Positions 18,787-27,461 of a DNA stretch of 64,000 nucleotides are shown in pieces (positions within the stretch are counted from its first letter, which is position 1; every line of letters starts with the position of its first letter). A program made the position numbers and the translations under genes. This DNA is from a bacterium. GTDB taxonomy: Bacteria; Hinthialibacterota; Hinthialibacteria; OLB16. Where the stretch lies: positions 124,001 through 188,000 of the forward strand of contig JAJVIK010000013.1 in assembly GCA_022072055.1 (NCBI GenBank), read 5' to 3'. The notes under the pieces were generated by a model that worked only from the letters and a program-made list of their open reading frames with translations, made no database searches and had not been told where the DNA came from.

Positions 18787-19114
18787 TTCGGCTTGCTCCC
18801 AATCGGATCTCAAACTCTGAGGCCGAACTCGGCCAAACCCTAAGTTTATCAAGAACCGGCATGAAGGCAAGCCGGACCCCAATCCGGAAGGCGCCAACTC
18901 GGGGGCCCGTTTTTCCCCTGACAGTCTCGGGAAAAGTTCCCTATGCTCCCCTTGGGCTGAGAGGATGGTTTTGTTGGGGGTCGGGGGAAACGGCGTGGTT
19001 CTTGCTTGCTCCGGATGTGGGTCCCCATAGTCACTTGTACTCTGCTCTCCGTCACTCTCGCCGACGGATCGAGATGTCGATCCGCACCGCCGGACCCAAC
19101 TTCCGAGGTCTTCG
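18787..19114. other. Divergent intergenic region rpmG / haem-motif protein
   Basis: This 328-base gap has no convincing gene. It holds the rpmG promoter candidate, a hairpin with perfect seven-base arms (TTTTCCC at 18911, GGGAAAA at 18929) that could stop transcription in either direction, and, just before 19115, a GAGG ribosome-binding site with seven-base spacing for the plus-strand gene. I could not identify a plus-strand promoter with confidence. Confidence 0.5.
18843..18870 (-). promoter_or_regulatory. Candidate sigma70-type promoter for rpmG
   Basis: On the minus strand TTGCCT and TAAACT (4/6 matches each) are separated by 16 bases, giving a transcript start near 18836 and a leader of about 50 bases to rpmG. 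A promoter is expected for this gene; the site itself is only suggestive. Confidence 0.3.
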
Positions 19115-20059
19115 ATGCCGTTTCGGAACACGCGCTCCCTGGTCGCCGCTCTTCTTGTCCAATTGCTTCTCTTTCTGCCTGGGGCGGAGGCCCGCCGGCA
19201 CCGTCAACACATGCTCCCCAACGCCAAGAAGGTCGCCAACCTTCGCACAGGCACCAACGCCTGCATCATTTGCCATGTCACCACCAATGGGGACTCCGAC
19301 CGGAACGCCTTCGGCCAAGATGTGGAGGAGATCACTGGAAGTGAGGATAACGATGTGGCTTTCTGGGGTCCCGCCCTGGCCGCGATGGACTCCGATGGCG
19401 ACGGATACACCAACGGCGAAGAGCTTCAGGATCCGACTGGACTAGCCCTCCAAGCGCTTTTCAACAAGCCGCTTGACCAGGACTTTCCCCGGCTCTCCCC
19501 AACCCCTTCGCTGAATTCCCTGCTGATTGGGAATCAGGATCTGGTGAGCCATCCGGGAGATCCGAACAGCACCCCGCCACCCCCATCCGGACCCACGGTC
19601 ACGGAGACTCCCGTTCCTCCCTCGGCGACTCCGACCCCTTCGCCTTCTTCGACCGAGACCTCAGCTCCCAGCTTCACTGCAACGGAAACCGCAACCGAAA
19701 CGACCGTCGAGGAGCCTTCCAGCACCGAGACCTCAACGCACACGGCAACCCTCACCCTGGTCCCATCCGACACCTTGATCAGCACCCCATCTCCCACTGA
19801 AACCTCAACTCTTGAGGCCACTGCGACGTCCACAAATGAGCCAACAGTGACCCAGACCGTGGCAAACTCTGTGACAGCCACCTCAACCCTTTCCGGAGGC
19901 GAGGACACCCCGACCCCGACCCAAACCACCTTGGATTTCAACCGCGATGCATTCCCGATCATTGATGCGCGCGACCTCGAGAAGCTCTTGGGTGAGGGAA
20001 TGACTCCTGAGAACTGGTTCCTCTTTGCCGCTTTTTGGAGGTCGGCCAATCTGCCTTAG
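19115..20059 (+). CDS. Secreted CxxCH protein with Ca-binding repeat, TPS linker and dockerin-like end
   Basis: This 314-residue exported protein has a signal peptide at 1-26, then a c-type haem motif CIICH (residues 50-54). A calcium-loop repeat of thrombospondin type 3 or EF-hand style follows ([17 protein letters not shown], about 91-107). A Thr/Pro/Ser-rich linker spans roughly 150-270, and a C-terminal segment [19 protein letters not shown] resembles one half of a dockerin. The short N-terminal domain around the haem motif has no recognisable cytochrome fold, so haem attachment is inference. It precedes the PSD/DUF1501 cluster by 313 bases on the same strand. It is probably periplasmic or extracellular. 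Confidence 0.7.
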   Translation: MPFRNTRSLVAALLVQLLLFLPGAEARRHRQHMLPNAKKVANLRTGTNACIICHVTTNGDSDRNAFGQDVEEITGSEDNDVAFWGPALAAMDSDGDGYTNGEELQDPTGLALQALFNKPLDQDFPRLSPTPSLNSLLIGNQDLVSHPGDPNSTPPPPSGPTVTETPVPPSATPTPSPSSTETSAPSFTATETATETTVEEPSSTETSTHTATLTLVPSDTLISTPSPTETSTLEATATSTNEPTVTQTVANSVTATSTLSGGEDTPTPTQTTLDFNRDAFPIIDARDLEKLLGEGMTPENWFLFAAFWRSANLP

Positions 20060-20372
20060 AATTGCGGAGAATGTCGCCGGGTGGAGATCCCGAAGCCTCA
20101 TGAGAGAGACCGAAGAGCCAGTCGCCCGCGCAAGGAGCGGCCCGGATTGTGGAAGCCGGTTCGGGCCGCTCCATCCGCCTTTCGCACGCACCGGTGCAAG
20201 GTCGAGCTCGGGTTATGGTATGGATCATGCTGGGCTTGAAGGTCACCTTAGCGGCATGAATTGCCTCTCTCTCGCCTGGGCACACAGGGGTTGCGGGATC
20301 GCGCGCGAGCGCGTCCATCCCCGACCGCCGAACCGTTGAGTCGGAGTTTCAAGGAGCGAGGCGCCACAATTC
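20060..20372. other. Intergenic region with strong hairpin
   Basis: No gene is supported in these 313 bases. A perfect 11-base inverted repeat (arms 20134-20144 and 20162-20172, loop 17) lies 75 bases past the preceding stop, and a perfect ten-base palindrome GCACCGGTGC sits at 20188-20197. The next gene's GAGG site is at about 20359. Confidence 0.5.
20134..20172 (+). terminator. GC-rich hairpin, possible terminator
   Basis: Arms GGAGCGGCCCG and CGGGCCGCTCC pair perfectly. No U-tract follows, so intrinsic termination would be weak; it may instead protect the 3' end of the upstream mRNA. Confidence 0.3.
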
Positions 20373-22100
20373 ATGATCGGGCCAATAACGGACCGGGGAA
20401 CCCATAGAGGGGCCGCCCTTCCCTTCCTCCGCCGCGCGATCCTGTGCGCCACCCTCGCTTGGGCCGCCGCGCCGGCTCACGCCGAACCGCCGCTCACCGA
20501 AACCGGCAAATACATCCTCGTTCCCACCAACGAATATGTGGTCCGGATGGCCATGGACCTCCTCGGCGCGCATCCGACAGTGGAACAACTCGATGGGGTG
20601 CTCCAGGGCACGCTCCCCATCGAGGACCTCCTCAGTCAATTCCTGGATGACCCCCGGTTCCACCGGCGACTGGAGTGGATTGCCAACGATTTCTTCCTCA
20701 CCGAGCGGATCAATGTGCCCTTCTTCCAAGAAGCCCTTGGGGAAATGGACGAAGAGGAAGCGGCCGCCTCGCTCGGCAAGGAGCCGCTTAAACTGTTCTC
20801 ATACTTGGTCGAGCACGACCTCCCGATGACCGATCTGGTGACCGCCGACTACACCATCGCGGACTCCACCTTGGCGTCCTTCTGGAATATCGACTACCCC
20901 GGACCACCCGGCGGCTCCGAGTGGCTCAAGGCGCGCTACCGGGATGGTCGCCCCCATGCCGGCGTGCTTTCAATGCAGTCCTTCTATTACCGCTACGGGA
21001 GCACCGCCTCCAACAAGCAGCGTGGGCGCGCCAACGCCATCACGCGGATTTTCCTCGATGATGACCACTTCCAGCGCAATGTGGCCTTCGAGTTTCGCCT
21101 CGCGGCCAATCAGGAGGCCGACCTGGACCGCGCGGTCCGCTACAACCTGGGGTGTCTTGCCTGTCACGCCTCCTTGGAGGGAGTCGTGGCTCATCTTCAG
21201 GCCATTCAAATCGGCCCGGTCGGTGATGACATCGAGGACCGTGATGATTTTGAACACTACAGCAAGCAAGGGGTCGAACGCTGGCAGCTCATCAATGAGC
21301 GGGTTCCGGCCTATTACGGTCGCCCCAGCGACGGGAATCTGAAGACCCTTGGAGGTTACATCGCGCAAGACCCTCGTTTCGCGCTCACTCTCACCAAGCG
21401 GGTCACCGGGAGTCTCACCCAAACCACGCTCGACCACAGGGACCGTGACCTGCTCCTTGCGCTAAACGATGTCTTCGTGCAAAGCGGGTTTCGTCTCAAG
21501 GACCTGGTGCGCGCGATTGCGCGCTCCGATTATTACCGCGCGGCGGGCGCCACTCCGCCGGCGAGCCCGGAGGAGGCCCGCAACCTTCAACCCTTCCGGA
21601 TGGCGACTCCCGAACAGATGGCTTCGCTATGCATGGACCTCACCGGCCAGACCTGGGGCAACCGGGAACGTCCCAGTCTCGAATACGATCCCGAGTTCAA
21701 GATACCCGCGGGGGGGTATGACGGCGAGGTCATCACCAAGCGCAGCTTCGCGATCACGCCGATCTATCTCCTCACCTATCAGCGCAATGCCGAGGCGCTG
21801 GCCAACGCGGTCTACAACGCCGAACTCACCGGAAACGAGCCACCGGTCGAGGAACGCAAGGTTTTCACTCTGATCAGCGGGCGCGAGGACCCGGTCGCCA
21901 ACGCCGCCGCGGTCCGAGCTCAAATCGCGCATTGGTTCAAGCGCTTCTATGGGGAGTCCGTATCCCCTGATGGTCCGGAGGCGACTCAAATCTACAACCT
22001 CCTGCTGGACTTCCGCGCGGACCGTGGGAACAACACCCGCCAGGGGTGGAGGGATGTCCTCGCCCTGCTGCTACGAGACCCGAAACTCTATTTTTATTGA
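20373..22100 (+). CDS. Exported haem-motif protein paired with DUF1501 (PSD/DUF1800-type partner)
   Basis: The 575-residue exported protein has a signal peptide ending near residue 37 (AAPAHA). It is mostly helical with a single c-type haem motif CLACH near residue 262 (RYNLGCLACHASLEG). The arrangement of short helices with 'FLDDPRFHRR' and 'LVRAIARSDYYR' recalls the DUF1549/1553/1585/1592 and DUF1800 families of planctomycetes, which are habitually encoded beside DUF1501 proteins, exactly as here. The biochemical role of this pair is not established. Its stop lies 11 bases before the DUF1501 ATG, indicating one operon. The RBS is GAGG about ten bases upstream of ATG 20373. Confidence 0.65.
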   Translation: MIGPITDRGTHRGAALPFLRRAILCATLAWAAAPAHAEPPLTETGKYILVPTNEYVVRMAMDLLGAHPTVEQLDGVLQGTLPIEDLLSQFLDDPRFHRRLEWIANDFFLTERINVPFFQEALGEMDEEEAAASLGKEPLKLFSYLVEHDLPMTDLVTADYTIADSTLASFWNIDYPGPPGGSEWLKARYRDGRPHAGVLSMQSFYYRYGSTASNKQRGRANAITRIFLDDDHFQRNVAFEFRLAANQEADLDRAVRYNLGCLACHASLEGVVAHLQAIQIGPVGDDIEDRDDFEHYSKQGVERWQLINERVPAYYGRPSDGNLKTLGGYIAQDPRFALTLTKRVTGSLTQTTLDHRDRDLLLALNDVFVQSGFRLKDLVRAIARSDYYRAAGATPPASPEEARNLQPFRMATPEQMASLCMDLTGQTWGNRERPSLEYDPEFKIPAGGYDGEVITKRSFAITPIYLLTYQRNAEALANAVYNAELTGNEPPVEERKVFTLISGREDPVANAAAVRAQIAHWFKRFYGESVSPDGPEATQIYNLLLDFRADRGNNTRQGWRDVLALLLRDPKLYFY

Positions 22101-22111
22101 GGATGGCGAGA

Positions 22112-23371
22112 ATGGACAGGCGACACTTTCTCAAGCACATGGCGGCGGTGGCTTCTGGCGGGATTTGCACCCCCGAGTTCCACCGCTTATTCGCCCTTGC
22201 GCAGAAGGGTTTGGACAACCCGCATTTCTTTCTGTTCATCTTCGCGGGTGGCGGCTGGGACATCACGCAGGTGTTTGAGTCCGATAAGGAGGGACTCCAG
22301 ACGGTGGATGTCCCCACCGGAACGCGAACCCAGTTCGGCTTAACCCCCAACGACACCTTCTGGAACGATCCCCAGGGGCGACCCGCGGTGACTCAGTTCT
22401 TTCAGGATTTCGGGGATCGCACCGCGATTGTGAACGGGGTCAATGTCCGCACCCTGAGCCATGACCTCGGGCGGGAGATGGTCCTGACCGGAAGCATGGG
22501 AAACAACGCCGCCGATTGGCCGACTCAGATCGCGGCGCGCAAGGCCTCCGACAAGCTCCTCCCACACCTGGCAATCTCCGGCCCCTCGTTCGCGGGAACC
22601 TTGGGGGGAATCACGACCTCGGGATCAACCTTCAATCGTCTGCTCTTTCCGAATGGATACACCCCGACCTCCGAGCAGGACTCCCAAATGGAGACCTATC
22701 TCGATCAGCGCCTGGCTCATCTCCTGGACACGGCGCAAGAGCGCGGTTTCACGACCGGGCGCGCCGATGAGCTTGCGAGCGGTTATCTGCGTTTCGAGAA
22801 CATTAAGACCACCCGAAACGATCTCAACTTCCAAGGAGGGGGTTTCACCAACCAGGCGCTTTCCGCAATCAACGCATTTCAGAACGGGATCAGTGTGACC
22901 GCCACCCTTTCCGCCCCCGGAGGGTACGACACCCACAACGACAACAACCCACAGCAGGCCAACAACTTTCAGCAGACCTTTGCGGGTCTCAACACGATTG
23001 TGACCCAACTGGCCTCGCGCCCCGGCGCCACCGGGACCGGGACGCTGCTGGATCAGACCACGGTGTGCCTGCTGTCGGAGTTCGGAAGGACCCCGCGTCT
23101 GAATGGGGACGCGGGCAAGGACCACTGGCCGGTCACCAGCTTGATGTTTGTCGGAGGTGGAATTCGCGGGGGACGGGTCTTTGGGGGAACCGACACCAAC
23201 CAGAACCTCCGCAAGGTCGATTTCACGACCGGGCTGCCGGATGACGCGAACGGGCTGGAGTTGAGGACTCCGAGCATCGGGGCGGCGCTGCTCGCCCTTG
23301 CCGGGATTGACCCGACGCCGATCCTGCCGGGAATCCCGGTGTTCACCCCGCTTGTGGACTTGGGGGCCTGA
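22112..23371 (+). CDS. DUF1501 family Tat-exported protein
   Basis: This 419-residue protein starts MDRRHFLKHMAAVASGG, a twin-arginine signal, implying export in folded form. The body shows FLFIFAGGGWDITQVFE and a C-terminal LLSEFGRTPRLNGDAGKDHW, the metal-binding arylsulfatase-like core of DUF1501 proteins. Their reaction is unknown; the fold relates them to alkaline-phosphatase-type hydrolases. ATG 22112 is chosen because GAGG lies nine bases upstream; ATG 22103 is possible. It lies between two haem-motif genes, and its stop shares its A with the next gene's leader. Confidence 0.88.
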   Translation: MDRRHFLKHMAAVASGGICTPEFHRLFALAQKGLDNPHFFLFIFAGGGWDITQVFESDKEGLQTVDVPTGTRTQFGLTPNDTFWNDPQGRPAVTQFFQDFGDRTAIVNGVNVRTLSHDLGREMVLTGSMGNNAADWPTQIAARKASDKLLPHLAISGPSFAGTLGGITTSGSTFNRLLFPNGYTPTSEQDSQMETYLDQRLAHLLDTAQERGFTTGRADELASGYLRFENIKTTRNDLNFQGGGFTNQALSAINAFQNGISVTATLSAPGGYDTHNDNNPQQANNFQQTFAGLNTIVTQLASRPGATGTGTLLDQTTVCLLSEFGRTPRLNGDAGKDHWPVTSLMFVGGGIRGGRVFGGTDTNQNLRKVDFTTGLPDDANGLELRTPSIGAALLALAGIDPTPILPGIPVFTPLVDLGA

Positions 23372-23375
23372 GGTG

Positions 23376-24983
23376 ATGCTCCGCCGCGCGCTCATTCCCG
23401 CCCTCGCGCTGTTTCTCGGCTCCTTGACCTGGGCCGCGACTCCTCCCACTTACGAGAATTTCGCAGAGCGGTTCTTCACCACCTATTGCACCAGCTGCCA
23501 TCACTCGACACGTCCCCCGGAGGAGCGTCACGGCGCGCCCGAGGGCATTGATTTCGACAACCTCGAACTGATCCGGGAGCAGTGGGACGCCATCGCCGGG
23601 GCGGCGCTGGGCGAGGAGCCCTTCATGCCCCCCGCCAATGGGGTCTGGGACTGGGACCGCGCGCTCCTGGCTGAGTGGATCGCGGCGGAGCTCCCCGGCG
23701 AGGGCGAGGAACACCTCCCCGCCAAGGAACTCCCTCCGCCCGGAGAGATCAGCCGGTGGTATGAACGGATGCGGATGGATGTCACACGTCCGAGCGGGAT
23801 GCCCACCAACCAGCGCAAGGTTCACATTGTCGGACTTCAGCATTTCACCGGCAAACAGAATGTATTGGAGGAGGACATCGAACTCCGCCGCGAGGCGGAT
23901 GCGTCGGTGGTCCTCCTGAGCCAGCGGCGACGTCGCGATGGAGTCCCGACGAACCCGTTCCTGAAGTACATCTACAACCCGCCTGTTCCCGTGGTCTTCG
24001 CCGACATGCGGGCCGGGCAAAGCTGGGAGCAGACGGTTCAGGCGACTCCCCGCTTTGATGACGGCTCCACGGGCCCGGCGGCGAGCATCAGCTTCCGGGT
24101 CACGGCCGAAGGCTTGGAGACTTTGGATAACGGGGTCGGGGCGCCGGTGGAGGCGTTCCGGGTTCGGATCAAGTCCCACAACCCGAACGACCGTCGAAAC
24201 CCGGACTCGGAGGAGATCTGGTGGTTCTCCATTGGCGCCGGTCCGGTCCGCTTCGCGCGAGTGGTCAGCCCCCTGCTTTACACCGATGTTCCGAACGCGG
24301 TCGCAGGGATGGACAAGGCGTATCTCGCCGCGGCCCCTGAGATTCGCAACGACACCCAGTCGTACTTCCCCTTTGAGAATGGAACGCGGGTGTACAGTTT
24401 CGAGCACCAGCGCAAGATCTATCTGGACGGGCCGCCACCCGGAGAGCCAACGGAAACTCCAACGCTCGGTCCGGATTACACGCGCACCCGCACACCCTCC
24501 CCGACAACGACTCAGTCCTTCACGGTGACTCCCACACCAACCAGGACGGGAACCGACACGGCGACACCGCTCTTCACCGGAAGCGCCACCGAAACCCCGT
24601 CGCAGTCCGCCAGCTCCTCGGAGACCCCACCGCCCTCCGAGTCCCCGACCGCAGGCGCGAGCGCCACGGAAACCCCCAATCTTTCCCCAAGCGAGACTGT
24701 GTCCACGACGCCAACGGAGACCCCCACAGCCAGTCGGGTCGCCACCGAGACGCCGGAGGCCACGGAAACACCGGAATGGAAACCGGAATACGCGGATCAA
24801 GATGGGAACAGTCTGGTCAACGGCACGGACCTACTCATGCTCTTGGGTCACTGGGGCATGGAGCCGCCTCCCGACCTTTCGGGAGATCCGCCGCCGGGCG
24901 ACCCAGGGCGGTCGGACATGAACTCAGATGGAGAGGTGTCCCTGCTCGATCTCTTGGGATTCGCCTTGGAGTGGGAGCGCTAG
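23376..24983 (+). CDS. Secreted CxxCH protein with TPS linker and dockerin-like C-terminus
   Basis: The 535-residue exported protein has a signal peptide at 1-20, a haem motif CTSCHH (residues 38-43) in an N-terminal cytochrome-like domain with a possible distal Met in PFMPPANG, and a middle beta-rich domain (about 150-370). A Thr/Pro/Ser linker of about 110 residues follows. The C-terminal 55 residues contain two calcium-loop-plus-helix units (DQDGNSLVNGTDLLMLLGHW and DMNSDGEVSLLDLLGFALEW), an excellent dockerin type I pattern. It starts four bases after the DUF1501 stop. The beta domain resembles copper type II monooxygenase or PSD accessory folds only loosely. It is probably displayed on the cell surface. 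Confidence 0.75.
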   Translation: MLRRALIPALALFLGSLTWAATPPTYENFAERFFTTYCTSCHHSTRPPEERHGAPEGIDFDNLELIREQWDAIAGAALGEEPFMPPANGVWDWDRALLAEWIAAELPGEGEEHLPAKELPPPGEISRWYERMRMDVTRPSGMPTNQRKVHIVGLQHFTGKQNVLEEDIELRREADASVVLLSQRRRRDGVPTNPFLKYIYNPPVPVVFADMRAGQSWEQTVQATPRFDDGSTGPAASISFRVTAEGLETLDNGVGAPVEAFRVRIKSHNPNDRRNPDSEEIWWFSIGAGPVRFARVVSPLLYTDVPNAVAGMDKAYLAAAPEIRNDTQSYFPFENGTRVYSFEHQRKIYLDGPPPGEPTETPTLGPDYTRTRTPSPTTTQSFTVTPTPTRTGTDTATPLFTGSATETPSQSASSSETPPPSESPTAGASATETPNLSPSETVSTTPTETPTASRVATETPEATETPEWKPEYADQDGNSLVNGTDLLMLLGHWGMEPPPDLSGDPPPGDPGRSDMNSDGEVSLLDLLGFALEWER

Positions 24984-24993
24984 TCGGACAACC

Positions 24994-25449
24994 CTATCGA
25001 TCCACGCGGGCCCAGTTGTACGGAATCTCCGGGGTCCCCACCGGGAGGCGAAACTCATCCGGGTTCTTGTAGTCATAGAGCTCCGAGGGGACATTGATGC
25101 AGATGGCCTCGCGCTCGCTGATGCATTTGAAGCCGTGGTACACCAGGTTCGGAATCGTGAGACGCACCGTGTTGTAAACCCCAAGAAAGAATTCATTGAC
25201 CTCCCCCTTGGTGGGAGAGTCTTCCCTCGGGTCGAACAGCACCACCTTCATCATGCCATGGACCACGATAAAGTTGTCCACTTGCTTCTTGTGGTAGTGC
25301 CACGCCTTGACCACGCCGGGGTAGGCGGTGGTCATGTAGAGTTGCCCGAAGCGCAGGAAGTTGGGATCATCCGAGCGGTACATCTCCATCAACCTTCCGC
25401 GCTCATCCGCCATCACGCGAAGGGGGGTGACTATGGCTCCGTGAATCAT
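24994..25449 (-). CDS. dTDP-4-dehydrorhamnose 3,5-epimerase family protein
   Basis: This 151-residue RmlC-type cupin has the active-site His in KAWHYHKKQVDNF, a following FIVVHGMMKVVLFDPR and NLVYHGFKCI, and a C-terminal Tyr-rich segment. RmlC converts dTDP-4-keto-6-deoxyglucose to the L-rhamnose precursor; related cupins act on other nucleotide sugars, and this one is shorter than RmlC (about 180). ATG 25449 is preceded by a strong GGAGGAG on the minus strand. It converges with the dockerin-like gene across ten bases and is immediately downstream of the esterase. No other rml genes are nearby, so the sugar is unknown. Confidence 0.82.
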   Translation of the reverse strand: MIHGAIVTPLRVMADERGRLMEMYRSDDPNFLRFGQLYMTTAYPGVVKAWHYHKKQVDNFIVVHGMMKVVLFDPREDSPTKGEVNEFFLGVYNTVRLTIPNLVYHGFKCISEREAICINVPSELYDYKNPDEFRLPVGTPEIPYNWARVDR

Positions 25450-25471
25450 ATCCGTGCTCCTCCGGATGTTT

Positions 25472-26374
25472 CTAACGACTGCCGGATGACACAAGTGTCT
25501 TGAGAAACCACTCTGCCATCACCTCGACCTCTTCGTTCAGGGTGGGCCACGGGTGAGCTCCGCCCGGCTTCACAATCAGCTCCACCTCGCCCCCCACCTT
25601 GCGGACCGCCTCGACGAGCTTCTCCGACTGGCTCAGCGGCACCACGGTGTCCGAGTCCCCATGGATCAGGAGCATCGGCGGCGGTGGGAACTTGATCAAC
25701 CGCGCGGGAGACAACGACTCGACCTTGGCAAGGACCTGATCCTCGGGAACCCCCTCGATCCCGCACTTGAAGTACAGGTCGGGGAGCTTGCGGTATCCGT
25801 CCTTCTCACCGCCCCAGTCCAGCAAGTCGGTCGGGGGAAAGAAGATGCCCGCAGCCGCCAACTTCGTGTCAGGCCGCTCCAACTGGTTTTCGGCGGCGGG
25901 GTTTCCCTCCTCCGCGGTCACCAGACACATGAGCGCAAGATGCCCCCCCGCCGAGGCCCCCATGATCCCCAAGCGGGCAGGATCCACCTTATACTCGGCG
26001 GAATGCGCCTTCACCCAGCGGATGCCGGTTTTCATGTTCTTCACCATCTCCTCTCCGGTGAACAGGGTCCGAGAGCCTGGACGAATCATGAACACGGTGA
26101 ACCCGCGCGAGCAGTAGGCCTCGAAAACCTTGGCGCGGAAATGGGCTCGGAGTTGCGCCTCCTCGGAATACCAGGCCCCACTCATGACGTTCACGATCCC
26201 GAGCCCGTTGGTCCCTTGCTTGGGCTGAAAGATATCCAGAATCAGGCCCACTCCATCCCGCACGGAGTACACGACATTCTCCGTTCGGCTGTAGACTGAA
26301 TCCTCGGCTCGGACACAAGTCGCCTCTCCGAACAGAAAGACAAGGACGCATGTTGCCGACAAAACTCTCCGCAT
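25472..26374 (-). CDS. Secreted alpha/beta-hydrolase esterase (BD-FAE/lipase-like)
   Basis: The 300-residue exported esterase has a signal peptide at about residues 1-23. The catalytic triad is visible: nucleophile Ser in GIMGASAGGHLAL, Asp in LLIHGDSDTVVPL and His in KPGGAHPWP. There is a lid-poor core typical of acyl esterases of the BD-FAE type, which remove acyl or feruloyl groups from plant polysaccharides. The ATG at 26374 (MRRVLSA) is chosen; the frame is open to 26431. It sits between the Nudix gene and the epimerase. Substrate is unknown; the carbohydrate-active neighbours favour an acylated glycan. Confidence 0.85.
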   Translation of the reverse strand: MRRVLSATCVLVFLFGEATCVRAEDSVYSRTENVVYSVRDGVGLILDIFQPKQGTNGLGIVNVMSGAWYSEEAQLRAHFRAKVFEAYCSRGFTVFMIRPGSRTLFTGEEMVKNMKTGIRWVKAHSAEYKVDPARLGIMGASAGGHLALMCLVTAEEGNPAAENQLERPDTKLAAAGIFFPPTDLLDWGGEKDGYRKLPDLYFKCGIEGVPEDQVLAKVESLSPARLIKFPPPPMLLIHGDSDTVVPLSQSEKLVEAVRKVGGEVELIVKPGGAHPWPTLNEEVEVMAEWFLKTLVSSGSR

Positions 26375-26427
26375 CGCCTTATTTCCTTTCCTTGACTCGC
26401 GGATGTTCCCCGTGGGGTTGAACCGTG

Positions 26428-26868
26428 TCAACCGCGCGCGGCGCTCGCGGTTTCCGTGAGCCGCTCGAGTCGCGGGACAAGGGGCATGTCCGCCGGGAGC
26501 AAGGGCAGAGTCCGCATCTCCTCAACAGAGCACCATCGCAGCGCCTGCCCCTCCCTGCCGTGAGGTTCTCCACTCGCCAGCTCGCAGTGAAAGAAGAGCA
26601 GCAGGACAGCGCGGTCGGGATATCGATGGAACAGGACCTCTTCGATCTCCCCGACGGTCACTTCAACACCGAGCTCCTCCCGGATCTCACGCGCGAGCCC
26701 GGCGCGGGGATCCTCAGCGGCCTCCACCTTTCCGCCCGGAAACTCCCAAAAGCCCTCCATCCAGCTCCCAGGCGGGCGCTGTGCGAGGAGATACTTCCCG
26801 CGCGCGCGGATCAGCCCAGCGGTGACAAGCAGTGGAAGTGAATGGGTGCTGTTGGGAAAACTGTCCAT
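26428..26868 (-). CDS. mutT: Nudix hydrolase, MutT/8-oxo-dGTPase-like
   Basis: This 146-residue protein holds the complete Nudix box in GGKVEAAEDPRAGLAREI and then REELG (pattern G-x5-E-x7-R-E-x2-E-E-x-G), preceded by LLAQRPPGSWMEGFWEFPGG, characteristic of MutT enzymes that hydrolyse 8-oxo-dGTP or related nucleotides. ATG 26868 is preferred to an upstream TTG at 26898. It stops 54 bases before the esterase start. The hairpin at 26907-26933 separates it from whatever is transcribed upstream. Confidence 0.88.
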   Translation of the reverse strand: MDSFPNSTHSLPLLVTAGLIRARGKYLLAQRPPGSWMEGFWEFPGGKVEAAEDPRAGLAREIREELGVEVTVGEIEEVLFHRYPDRAVLLLFFHCELASGEPHGREGQALRWCSVEEMRTLPLLPADMPLVPRLERLTETASAARG

Positions 26869-26899
26869 GAGGTCGCCCCTGGAAAAAACCGGCCCCAAA

Positions 26900-26933
26900 T
26901 AAATCAGGGCCCGAAGTAGGGTGCTTCGGGCCC
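26900..26933 (-). terminator. Rho-independent-type terminator (minus strand)
   Basis: Read on the minus strand, perfect ten-base arms (GGGCCCGAAG / CTTCGGGCCC, 26907-26916 with 26924-26933, loop seven) are followed by TGATTTATTTGG, a modest T-rich tail. It would end a transcript coming from 27.2 kb rather than one of the annotated neighbours. Confidence 0.5.
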
Positions 26934-26994
26934 CTAGGGGATGAGATCCCTTCTGAGCTGGAAAGGGATCTCTGGGGGAGAATCTATTCGTATC

Positions 26995-27180
26995 CTACTT
27001 CAAGCAGGGCGGCTCGTGAATGGTTTCCCAAATGTGAATTTCAGGGGTGGCTGGACCGGCGGGGTCTTTCCCGCCAAATCCCTTACGGAGATGCCCTTTC
27101 CCAGCGAATTCGGTATTCGCCTTTCGGAGCACCCGGACCCGCGAACCGCTGGGGGTCCTTTGATAAGACACCTCACCCAC
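26995..27180 (-). CDS. Possible small basic protein inside the candidate RNA unit
   Basis: A 61-codon frame starts at GTG 27180 (or GTG 27171, which has an AGAGG-type site at the right distance) and ends with TAG. The product is basic (many Arg/Lys) with no cysteine pair, membrane helix or known motif. It is the only frame in the unit with a start, ribosome site and stop. I do not recognise it and rank it as an alternative to a structured RNA. Confidence 0.25.
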   Translation of the reverse strand: MGEVSYQRTPSGSRVRVLRKANTEFAGKGHLRKGFGGKDPAGPATPEIHIWETIHEPPCLK

Positions 27181-27240
27181 CTCTATTCACAAACTCACAA
27201 TGCCCTGTGGAGTGAACAACACTCCGCCTGAAGCAACGCA

Positions 27241-27269
27241 ACTATGGGATAAACGAGGGGGGTTGTCAA
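27241..27269 (-). promoter_or_regulatory. Sigma70-type promoter for the 26.9-27.2 kb unit
   Basis: On the minus strand a perfect TTGACA (27264-27269) and CATAGT (27241-27246, 4/6) are separated by exactly 17 bases. No annotated gene lies immediately downstream other than the candidate small RNA or protein. Confidence 0.45.
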
Positions 27270-27461
27270 GAGGAAAAGAAGCATTGCCCACAGCCTTTTC
27301 ACAGGTGGGCACACCAGTCTCAAGCCCAAATGGACCCCGTGTCGGATTCCCATCCAGGCTGGAATGTGATATCAAAAGATGCTGATTCTTTTCCGGTTGG
27401 TCAAGTTGAGCTCGTTCATGGCTCAGCGGGGGGTGTTTTTAGGCAACAGGAGGTTTGGACC

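Larger units (their letters stand above)
26900..27234 (-). ncRNA. Candidate structured small RNA (or leader of a tiny gene)
   Basis: This unit lies between a good minus-strand promoter (27241-27269) and a terminator-type hairpin, predicting a transcript of about 335 bases. Six perfect stems occur along it: 27209-27214/27220-27225, 27135-27140/27153-27158 (with an inner GCG/CGC stem), 27104-27109/27115-27120, 27058-27063/27070-27075, 26943-26952/26963-26972 and the terminator stem. I looked for tmRNA, RNase P, SRP and 6S signatures and found none. A 61-codon GTG-start frame lies inside. Its third positions are only about 62% G/C, lower than neighbouring genes look, so a non-coding reading is somewhat favoured. 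Experimental transcription is unknown. Confidence 0.35.

Noticed and set aside
26941-27231. Plus-strand 96-codon frame in the 27 kb gap
   Set aside because: No ribosome site or motif; promoter and terminator signals point to the other strand.
26900-27234. tmRNA or RNase P RNA in the hairpin-rich unit
   Set aside because: No tRNA-like 3' end, no tag frame, and none of the RNase P conserved regions are visible on either strand.
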